45,467 nucleotides of DNA from an uncultured bacterium (lineage in GTDB: Bacteria > Verrucomicrobiota > Kiritimatiellia > RFP12 > UBA1067): the NCBI GenBank assembly GCA_902770045.1, contig CACXRO010000005.1, positions 1 through 45,467 on the forward strand, given 5' to 3'. Shown here piece after piece: positions 1-5,915 of the stretch. The notes below the pieces were generated by a model. That model had not been told where the DNA came from, did not search any database, and saw nothing but the letters and a program-made list of their open reading frames with translations. Within the stretch, counting starts at the first letter, position 1. The number at the start of each line of letters is the position of its first letter. Position numbers and translations under genes: made by a program.

Positions 1-158
1 TCGGCGCGCGCGGCGGACATGCGGTCGAGGTGCAGCGCCCCCGCGTTCGCCATGAACTGCCACCGGTCGTAGCGGAACGCGCGCGAGGCCTCGCGCCGCA
101 TCTTCGCCCGTTCCCGGAAGGAAACCAGCGCCCGCTTGAGCCTTCTCAGGAAATCCAT
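1..158 (-). CDS. N-terminal fragment of an uncharacterised protein (capsule-cluster type)
   Basis: Only the first 52 codons are in the window; the gene runs off the left edge. The ATG at 158 overlaps the TGA of the upstream lipoprotein gene as ATGA, so the two are probably translationally coupled. The visible part is basic (it begins MDFLRRLKRALVSFRERAK) and then reads FRYDRWQFMANAGAL. This pattern recalls the start of nitroreductase-like proteins found in exopolysaccharide clusters, where a similar stretch precedes a YHxxEKGL motif. That motif would lie outside the window, so the assignment is only a suggestion. No signal peptide or membrane segment is visible. Confidence 0.6.
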   Translation of the reverse strand, partial: MDFLRRLKRALVSFRERAKMRREASRAFRYDRWQFMANAGALHLDRMSAARA

Positions 159-709
159 CATTCCCCGAGCATCCCCTCGGGCATGTCCCTGCCCCACTGC
201 CGCCGGTAGCGCACCTCGGCCGCGCGGTTCTTGATCGTGTGGATCATCTCCTTCGAGACGAAATCCTCGTCTGGGACTTCCGAGAAGAAGCTCGCCACCA
301 TTCCCTTCCCCTCGAGCCAGTCGGCGTTGTCCTCGGCGTATGCCTTCAGCAGCGCTCCCCCTCGACCCTCGCCGATTAACGCGAACGGTCTGCACGTCTT
401 GTTATGATGCTTCACATACCACTTCACGGCGTTCTCGACATCGTCCTCGTTGGCAATCAGGGGGGAGAACACGCGGGCGAATCCGTCGAGCTTGCCTCTG
501 CCGACGGCGTCCAGCGCAGTCGACTGCATCTTGGGCAGGGCGGTCAGGTCGACATACAACTGGTCCTGGACGTAGATCACGTCGACCGGAACCGAGAAGG
601 CCCGCACCGCGTCCTCGCGCACCAGCCAGTTCTCCATGTAGTCATACGGCGAACGGCAGCCGGACAACACGGCAGCGGCGACAAGCAGGGCTGGGATCGG
701 ATTCTTCAT
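158..709 (-). CDS. DUF3089-like lipoprotein lacking the expected nucleophile
   Basis: A 183-residue exported lipoprotein: a short basic start, a hydrophobic stretch and the lipobox LSGC at residues 15-18. The body resembles DUF3089, an alpha/beta-hydrolase-like family. A VDVIYVQ strand precedes a conserved tyrosine region, and VKWYVKHHNKTCRPFALIGE matches the family's helix-turn before the nucleophile elbow. In DUF3089 the elbow reads GHSQG; here it is GEGRG, so the catalytic serine is absent and hydrolase activity is unlikely. The family match rests on motif resemblance. The start overlaps the stop of the SUMF1-like gene upstream (ATGA), and the stop overlaps the next start in the same way. 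A binding or structural role in the envelope is possible. Confidence 0.7.
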   Translation of the reverse strand: MKNPIPALLVAAAVLSGCRSPYDYMENWLVREDAVRAFSVPVDVIYVQDQLYVDLTALPKMQSTALDAVGRGKLDGFARVFSPLIANEDDVENAVKWYVKHHNKTCRPFALIGEGRGGALLKAYAEDNADWLEGKGMVASFFSEVPDEDFVSKEMIHTIKNRAAEVRYRRQWGRDMPEGMLGE

Positions 710-1539
710 TTCTGCTGGGCGAGCGGCATCGAGGACATGGCGTCAGAATCGGAGCAGGCGAGGCGAAAGCCGAAGATGCAGTTGCGCAGGGTGGGCTCGC
801 GCTTGAGCCTGTAGGCGCAGCGGCAGTCGGTGCCGAGGAAGAACCAGCAGCCGCCGCGCAGCATCTTGAACGACCCGGAAGGAGGGCCCTTGGGGTTGAC
901 CGCGTCGCTCTTCGGATTGGAGAACCAGTCCGAGCACCACTCCAGGACGTTTCCGTGCATGTCGTAGAAGCCCCACGCGTTCGGCTTGTTTTCCCCCACC
1001 TCGTGCGTGTGGTGCTCGCTGTTCTCGTCGTACCACGCCATCTCCGACACCACTCCGCTGCCCGCGAACGGCGCATCGCTGCCGGCGCGGCAGGCGTATT
1101 CCCACTCCGCCTCGGTCGGAAGGCGCGCCTTGCCGCCGAACGCCGGGTTCACGCGCTTGACAAACGCCTCGCAGTCGTACCACGAGACGTTCTCTACGGG
1201 ACTGTCTCCGTTTCTGAAGCGGGAGTGGTTGCTCCGCATCACGCTCTCCCACTGGCTCTGGGTGACCTCGTACTTGCCGAGCCAAAATCCCTTCGTGAGC
1301 GTCACCGAGTGAAGCGGCTCGTTCGAGATGTGCCCGTGCTCGTCGTCCGGGCTGCCCATCCTGAACGACCCGGGCGCACACCATATCATCTCCATCTTCG
1401 CGCCGCCGGGAAGCGTCACGACCCGCGTTTCGCCGGTCTTGCGCGTCTCGCCGGCGGCCGGCGGGGAATCGCCCCGCGCGCCGGAAAACGCCGTTGTCGC
1501 CAGCGTCGCCAGCACCAGAATGTAGATTCGTGCTTTCAT
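706..1539 (-). CDS. Exported SUMF1/FGE-sulfatase-fold protein
   Basis: 277 residues with an N-terminal signal sequence (about 1-23), then one formylglycine-generating-enzyme-type domain (about 45-265). Family hallmarks are MIWCAPGSFRMGS, KGFWLGKYEVTQSQWE, PVENVSWYDCEAF, RLPTEAEWEYACR, NAWGFYDMHGNVLEWC and a closing FGFRLA. True FGE has two active-site cysteines in the segment after RGGS. Here the segment reads RGGCWFFLGTDC, so only the second position is clearly a cysteine. Most bacterial members with this pattern are not sulfatase activators, and no sulfatase is in the window. It heads a run of three coupled minus-strand genes. An extended -10 box lies 8 nt before its ATG, so the transcript may be leaderless. 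Confidence 0.9.
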   Translation of the reverse strand: MKARIYILVLATLATTAFSGARGDSPPAAGETRKTGETRVVTLPGGAKMEMIWCAPGSFRMGSPDDEHGHISNEPLHSVTLTKGFWLGKYEVTQSQWESVMRSNHSRFRNGDSPVENVSWYDCEAFVKRVNPAFGGKARLPTEAEWEYACRAGSDAPFAGSGVVSEMAWYDENSEHHTHEVGENKPNAWGFYDMHGNVLEWCSDWFSNPKSDAVNPKGPPSGSFKMLRGGCWFFLGTDCRCAYRLKREPTLRNCIFGFRLACSDSDAMSSMPLAQQK

Positions 1540-1547
1540 AGAAGCGG

Positions 1548-1558
1548 ATTATAGCATA
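1548..1558 (-). promoter_or_regulatory. Extended -10 promoter for the SUMF1-like gene
   Basis: On the minus strand the sequence reads TATGCTATAAT, a perfect -10 with the TG extension, 8 nt before the ATG at 1539. No convincing -35 lies 16-18 nt further upstream, as is usual when an extended -10 is present. A start site 6-8 nt after the box would fall on or next to the ATG, giving a leaderless mRNA. Confidence 0.65.
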
Positions 1559-1714
1559 TCTCGGACGAAAATGGTATAACCAGCGGCAACAAAAAAAACG
1601 CCTTCCAACTTTCAACTTTTCATGCGCAGAGCGCTGCGAAAGTCGCTGGCGGCAGGCAATGATTCCAAAAGTAGAATAAGTCGCAATATCTGACGGCGGC
1701 CTTGGGCCGTCTGC

Positions 1715-1752
1715 TTCGGGGCGTTCCGGCGGTTTCGCCGGAACGCCCCGAA
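1715..1752. terminator. Perfect 17-bp hairpin followed by a T tract
   Basis: The arms 1715-1731 and 1736-1752 are exact inverted repeats (TTCGGGGCGTTCCGGCG and its complement) around the loop GTTT. The plus strand continues with AAC and seven T residues (1755-1761). This fits a rho-independent terminator or a structured end of the adjacent insertion sequence, insulating it from outside transcription. It lies 30 bp before the IS promoter. No plus-strand gene ends just before it, which favours the IS-associated reading. Confidence 0.6.
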
Positions 1753-1783
1753 AACTTTTTTTGAAAAAATGTCGTCTACCCCC

Positions 1784-1812
1784 TTGACTTTCCACGAAAA
1801 TATAAGTATAAT
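1784..1812 (+). promoter_or_regulatory. Consensus sigma-70 promoter of the insertion sequence
   Basis: TTGACT (1784-1789), a 17-nt spacer and TATAAT (1807-1812). The ATG of the first IS ORF follows after only 7 nt (1820), so the transcript should start at or near the start codon. This is the best -35/-10 pair in the window. Confidence 0.75.
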
Positions 1813-1819
1813 TACGCCT

Positions 1820-2191
1820 ATGATTAAAAAAACGAGAAAGACGGCCGCCTACAGGCGGGTGGCGAGCAGGCTGAAGAGGCTGCTCGGGGAAGGACAGGTG
1901 ATCGAGGGCTCGCTCTCCCGCGTGACGGCGGGCTCTGCGGCCCACTGGCACCTGACGCGGAAGGTCAACGGGAGGACGCAGACGCTCTACGTGCCCATGT
2001 CCTCGGTGGAGGAGGTGCGGGGCTGGATCCGGCGCTGGAAGGAGGCGAAGGGCCTTTTGAAGGAGCTGGGCGACTGTTCAAGGTCAATCCTCGCGTCCTC
2101 TGCGCCGAGAAAGGCGGCGACTGGGGGCAGCACAAGTTCAAGTTCTTCGGCAGGCCCCCGGCCGCGCAGCCGGACTGGGCGGAAGCGCTGA
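1820..2191 (+). CDS. DUF6788-like IS accessory ORF (N-terminal transposase part)
   Basis: The ATG at 1820 is chosen because the -10 box at 1807-1812 excludes the earlier in-frame ATG at 1769. Residues about 1-90 are a basic region (MIKKTRKTAAYRRVASRLKR) followed by EGSLSRVTAGSAAHWHLTRK and LYVPMSSVEEVRGWIRRWKE. This is the pattern of DUF6788 proteins, which accompany or precede transposases. After about residue 88 the sequence becomes a low-complexity serine/arginine tail. That tail is the out-of-frame reading of the transposase frame that opens at the same place, so the natural product probably switches frame near 2074 or ends there. Confidence 0.65.
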   Translation: MIKKTRKTAAYRRVASRLKRLLGEGQVIEGSLSRVTAGSAAHWHLTRKVNGRTQTLYVPMSSVEEVRGWIRRWKEAKGLLKELGDCSRSILASSAPRKAATGGSTSSSSSAGPRPRSRTGRKR

Positions 2192-3495
2192 AGGCCCTCA
2201 GGGGCTTCGTCGAGCCGTTCCGGCAGGTCCTGAACCCGCTTCTCGTCGGCCTCGTCGGGAGGCGGAGGGACGAGGACTGCGCCTACACGGGGCTTACCCT
2301 GCACTGGACGGTGATCCTCGGGTTCTTCCAGCACCTGAGGAGCCGCAACCAGATGGACATGACGCGCAACGCCCGCGCCTACTCGAAGAGCGTGTTCGCG
2401 CTTTCTGGCCAGCGCTACGACGACGGCCCCGACCTCCACACCGCCTGTTCGCAGACGTGCCGCAACTTCCTTGCGCAGGTCGAGACAGCGGCCCTGGAGC
2501 GGGTCCTCGTGCAGCTCGTCAGGTACCTGATCCGCTCGAGGTGGTTCAGGGACGCCATGCTCTGGGGATGCCTCTGCGTGGCGGTGGACGGCACGCTCTG
2601 CGAGCGCAAGCGCGGTTCGGGCCTGTCCGACAGGGAGAAGCGCAGGTACGCCCTCGAGGCGCGGATCATAACGCCGTGGGGATGGAACATCCCGCTTCTC
2701 ACGGAGGCCGTGGAGGCGTACGACTCCGAGAAGGAGAAGCAGGACTGCGAGTACAGGGCGTTCGAACGCCTCGCGGCGAGGCTCAGGAAGCTCTTTCCGA
2801 GGCAGGCGTTCTGCATCGTCGGGGACGCGCTCTACTGCAGCCATCCCATAATGGACATCTGCAGCAGGAACAAGTGGGAGTTCATACTCACCTTCAAGGA
2901 GGGCGCGATGCCCAAGGTGTACAAGGCGGTGCAGTCTGCGAAGCTGCGCGTCGGAGGGCGGGACTGGGTGAAGGCCAAGGACGAGTCCGGCGCAGGGAAG
3001 ACCGTCGGCGTCGTCTCGTGGGTGGATGCGATGGAGTGCGCGTACGACCTCGGCGAGGGGGAGGACTTCCGCGTCGTGACGTACTTCGGCCGGGAGGCGT
3101 CCGAGGACGGCGGGCGCTACGACGGGGCGTTCGCGACGAGCTTCGAGGTGTCGGACGCCAAGCGCGCGCTCGTCGTCGCGGCGTGGGGGCGGCGGCGCTG
3201 GAACATTGAGGCCGGCTTCCGCGTCGAAAAGCACGGCGGGTTCGGCCTCGAGCACACCTTCTGCAACGACGACACGGCGGGGCGGAACTACCACGTCCTC
3301 ATGCAGATCGCCTACACGCTGTGGCAGGTGTTCGACACGGGCGTCCTCTCGCGCCTCTCGGACGGCTGCCGCAAGCCCTCTCAGGAGATGTGGGCCAAGA
3401 TGCTCTTCGTGGCGATCCTCGTCCTTGGCCTTGCGTCGGTGCCGCGCGTCGCGGTCGGCGCGTTCCGGATGCGGCGTTTCCACCTCGTAGCCTGA
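2074..3495 (+). pseudogene. IS4-superfamily DDE transposase, out of frame with its N-terminal part
   Basis: This frame becomes protein-like at LFKVNPRVLCAEKGGDWGQ (from 2074) and stays open to the TGA at 3493. Its first usual start codon is a GTG at 2311, well inside the conserved region. Transposase features are AVDGT (first Asp), a second Asp in FCIVGDALYCSH, and WNIEAGFRVEK with the candidate Glu. These fit a DDE_Tnp_1/IS4-type catalytic domain, about 473 residues in this frame. Joining it to the ORF at 1820 needs a -1 shift around 2068-2076, where I see no classical slippery heptamer. A frameshift mutation, a sequencing indel or an unusual programmed shift are all possible. The catalytic residues look intact. 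Confidence 0.7.
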
Positions 3496-3540
3496 AACGC
3501 GACGGGAAACGGCGTCCCGAGCTCCATGCCGCTACGATGC

Positions 3541-3622
3541 CTCTCCCGCAGCCTGCGGGGGAAAGGGGGAGACTTGTCTCAATTCGCCACCTCTGCGCTC
3601 TCTGCGCCTCTGCGTGAGACAA
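3541..3622. repeat. Dispersed repeat cluster (CGCAGAG type and a GC palindrome)
   Basis: The 241-bp gap between the transposase and the glycosyltransferase holds the palindrome CCCGCAGCCTGCGGG (3545-3559) and GAGAC/GTCTC inverted motifs. It also has a degenerate CTCTGCG tandem (CTCTGCGCTCTCTGCGCCTC) ending in TGAGAC. The same vocabulary (GTCTCGCGCAGAGACGCAAAG) recurs at 27299-27330, so this is a dispersed family. No gene is visible in the gap. Confidence 0.55.
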
Positions 3623-3695
3623 TCCACCCCCGCGGCGGACGCGACGGGGCGCGTCCCTCCCCAAATTTGGAATCTTTGGGCGGCAGGGCGCGGAT

Positions 3696-3725
3696 TTGAC
3701 ACGCTGCGCCATTTTATGGTAATAT
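3696..3725 (+). promoter_or_regulatory. Promoter of the family 2 glycosyltransferase gene
   Basis: TTGACA (3696-3701), an 18-nt spacer and TAATAT (3720-3725) preceded by TATGG. The ATG follows 11 nt after the box, leaving a leader of only a few bases and no room for a ribosome-binding site. Confidence 0.6.
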
Positions 3726-3736
3726 TCGCGCAGACA

Positions 3737-4822
3737 ATGACGAAAGAAAAGACAGAACCGTTTTTCTCGATAATAGTTCCATGCTGCGACGTGGAGCCGT
3801 ATGTGCGCGAATGCCTTGACTCCGTGCTGAGGCAGGACTTTAGGGACTGGGAGTGCCTGCTCGGGGTCGAAACATCCAAGGACAGGACGGAGGAGGTGGT
3901 GCGCGAATACGCGGCGAAGGACCCGCGCTTCAAGGTCTTCACCGGTCCGCGCTCCGGCTCCTGCTCCGCCTCGCGCAACGCCGGCATCGACCGGGCGACC
4001 GGCGAATACCTCATCTTCCTCGACGGCGACGACACCATCGCCGACGGCTCGCTCCAGCGCCTCCACGACAAGATCGCCGCCCGCCCCGGGGCCGACATCT
4101 ACCCCTGCGCAATGCCGGTCATCGACGAGGTGCACGGCGGCGAGGCGCCGCTCAGGGACAACTACCCAGCAGGCTTCTCGGACGAGCTGACCGGCCCCGA
4201 GGCGATGCTCAAGATCTACGCCGCCCACCGCGAACCATGTCCGATGCTCCAGCTCTCGGTGTTCCGGCGAGAGCACCTGGTCGCCAACGATCTCAAGTGC
4301 CTGTACGGCATGAAACGGCAGGACAGCGAGTTCGCGCCGCGCGCGCTCTACCTCGCGAAACGCGTCGTGCCGATCCACGAGCCGTTCTACCTCTACAGGA
4401 TCAGGACCGGGTCGGTGTCGACGCTCGCGAAGAAGACGGACTACTTCCTGAAGGACTATGCCGCCATCCTGAAGTCGCTCCTGGCGTTCCATGCCAAGGT
4501 GTCGGCGGAGCCCGGCTTCGACCGGCGGATCTCGGCATACTGGGCCCGCCACTGGCTGACGTGGATATTCTACTACTGGTTCTCTCCGCGCGCCATGCGT
4601 GGGGCGCCGCGCTCGTCCAGGTGCGAGACGCTCGGGAAGGTATTCGCGGACGGCACTGGAGACTTCGACGCGCTCGTCCGCGCCGCGTCGCGCCCGCGCC
4701 GCATCGCCGCGCGGTTCGTGAAGCTCTTCGCGCGGCATCCATCGCTGGCGTGGCTCGCCGACGCCTTCTTCCTGTGCGTCTACAACCCGCTCACGAGCGC
4801 GAGGGACGCGCTTGGCAAATAG
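3737..4822 (+). CDS. Family 2 glycosyltransferase (GT-A fold)
   Basis: 361 residues from the ATG at 3737. Upstream in-frame codons are rejected because they precede the promoter and encode nothing family-like. The enzyme would transfer a sugar from a nucleotide donor in the cytoplasm. The N-terminal GT2 domain shows FFSIIVPCCDVEPYVRECLD (about 9-28), SASRNAGID (78-86) and the metal/nucleotide-binding motif FLDGDD (94-99). A C-terminal helical region follows, about 280-361, with WIFYYWFSP. No membrane anchor is obvious. It faces the large minus-strand polysaccharide locus and is convergent with the Stealth gene, so it probably adds to the same polymer although it has its own promoter. The sugar cannot be predicted. 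Confidence 0.88.
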   Translation: MTKEKTEPFFSIIVPCCDVEPYVRECLDSVLRQDFRDWECLLGVETSKDRTEEVVREYAAKDPRFKVFTGPRSGSCSASRNAGIDRATGEYLIFLDGDDTIADGSLQRLHDKIAARPGADIYPCAMPVIDEVHGGEAPLRDNYPAGFSDELTGPEAMLKIYAAHREPCPMLQLSVFRREHLVANDLKCLYGMKRQDSEFAPRALYLAKRVVPIHEPFYLYRIRTGSVSTLAKKTDYFLKDYAAILKSLLAFHAKVSAEPGFDRRISAYWARHWLTWIFYYWFSPRAMRGAPRSSRCETLGKVFADGTGDFDALVRAASRPRRIAARFVKLFARHPSLAWLADAFFLCVYNPLTSARDALGK

Positions 4823-4873
4823 GTTGAAAAGTTGAAAGGTTGAAAGGTTGAAAAGTTGAGAGGTTGAAAGGTT
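4823..4873. repeat. Tandem GTTGAAAG repeats between convergent genes
   Basis: The whole 51-bp gap between the convergent glycosyltransferase and Stealth genes is about five imperfect copies of a 9-10 bp unit (GTTGAAAGGTTGAAAAGTTG type). A short related stretch, CCAACTTTCAACTTTTCA, lies at 1604-1621. No terminator hairpin is obvious beyond a short AGCC/GGCT stem at the end of the Stealth gene. Confidence 0.75.
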
Positions 4874-5914
4874 TCAGCCTTTCGGCTTTTCAAAGGACGA
4901 CTTCTCGGGGAGGACGGACTCGAAGGCACTGGCGATCTCCGCGAAGCAGCGCTCGGGGGTGACGTCGTCGCCGCGGTCGTTGAGGCAGAGCTGCGGACAG
5001 CCCTGCCTGCGCACGATTCCGCACACGCCGGCGAGCGTCTTTTCGTCGAAGGAAACGAACTCGCCGCGACGCTTCTCGTTGGCCGGACAGAACCGCCCGG
5101 ACACCGCATTCCACGCGCTTGCCAGCCAGTGGTTCACGCCGTCGTCGATGCGGAAGCGGCTGCGCGAGGTCCTGTCCATGACCCGTGGCTGCGAGCGCCA
5201 GATCTCCTCGAACGTCGACTTGAGGTGCGGCATCGGCAGGTGCCCGAAGGTGCCGGGGATCCACACCCGGTTGACCGCGAACGAAGCCACGTTCTTGACC
5301 GCACGGGCGAGGCCAAGGGCGCGCACGTTGGCGAACTTCCAGAGGTTCTTCCGCACAAGCCGCTCCACGTCCAGTCCCCGCTTCAGCACGCCGGCGTTGT
5401 TGACCACGACGCGGCTGATGTTGCTACAGCCGATCCAGCGCGGAATCCCGAGGTCGCAGGGGATCACCGGCAGACCCTTCCTGAAGAAGAAGCCTGGGGC
5501 GACCGGGCGCAGCAGGAAAGTGTCGTCGTTGAAGAGCACGAACCGTTCGGAGAGGTCGGGGAGGCGGTGGAGGTTCATTTCGATGGTGTCGGAATGGAAC
5601 GTCGGCAGATATTCCGCGGGGATGTATTCGGCGTGGTTCACGAGCCGCAGCTTCGGGTTCGACTCGTCCAGCCAGTCCGGCTTCTGTCCGCAGGTGACGA
5701 AGAACACGCGGTTCACCCACGGCGCGAACTTCTCCACGGCGCGGAACCAATACTTCAGCAGTCCGCTGTCGCGGTAGCGGCATTCGGCGTTGGCCTCGCC
5801 GCCGGCGCACGGCACGGCCACGCCGCCGCTTGCGTACCGGCGCTTCTCGGCGAGCCACGCTGGATCGGAGCCGTCGACCCACGGCAGCACGAAGTCTATC
5901 TTTTCCATGTTCAT
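4874..5914 (-). CDS. Stealth-family capsular sugar-phosphate transferase
   Basis: 346 residues. Stealth proteins are D-hexose-1-phosphate transferases that build phosphodiester-linked capsules. Conserved region 1 is IDFVLPWVDGSDPAW (6-20). Region 2 includes LLKYWFRAVEKFAPWVNRVF and later FHSDTIEMNLHRLPDLSERF, FVLFNDDTFLL. Further conserved blocks include VWIPGTFGHLPMPHLKSTFE, and the length matches the family. The ATG at 5914 is 1 nt after the TGA of the upstream permease-kinase (TGA-T-ATG), so translation is coupled. The protein is predicted to be cytoplasmic or membrane-associated. It is the last gene of the minus-strand polysaccharide locus and suggests that the polymer contains sugar-phosphate linkages. 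Confidence 0.92.
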   Translation of the reverse strand: MNMEKIDFVLPWVDGSDPAWLAEKRRYASGGVAVPCAGGEANAECRYRDSGLLKYWFRAVEKFAPWVNRVFFVTCGQKPDWLDESNPKLRLVNHAEYIPAEYLPTFHSDTIEMNLHRLPDLSERFVLFNDDTFLLRPVAPGFFFRKGLPVIPCDLGIPRWIGCSNISRVVVNNAGVLKRGLDVERLVRKNLWKFANVRALGLARAVKNVASFAVNRVWIPGTFGHLPMPHLKSTFEEIWRSQPRVMDRTSRSRFRIDDGVNHWLASAWNAVSGRFCPANEKRRGEFVSFDEKTLAGVCGIVRRQGCPQLCLNDRGDDVTPERCFAEIASAFESVLPEKSSFEKPKG

Positions 5915-5915
5915 A

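Larger units (their letters stand above)
1784..3495 (+). mobile_element. Insertion sequence with DUF6788-like ORF and DDE transposase
   Basis: The element contains a strong promoter, a small DUF6788-like ORF and a DDE transposase in a different frame, all on the plus strand, opposite to the surrounding genes. The coordinates run from promoter to transposase stop. I could not identify terminal inverted repeats or a target-site duplication, so the true ends are unknown; the hairpin at 1715-1752 may belong to the left end. The element separates the SUMF1-like operon from the polysaccharide genes. Confidence 0.75.

Noticed and set aside
706-1539. SUMF1-like protein considered as a genuine sulfatase-activating FGE
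   Set aside because: Only one of the two active-site cysteines is in place and no sulfatase is nearby.
3496-3540. Sequence after the transposase examined for the right terminal inverted repeat of the IS
   Set aside because: Only vague similarity to the left-side hairpin; no convincing inverted repeat or target duplication.
4874-4900. AGCC-GAAA-GGCT stem at the end of the Stealth gene as a terminator
   Set aside because: Only four base pairs and no T tract; too weak to call.
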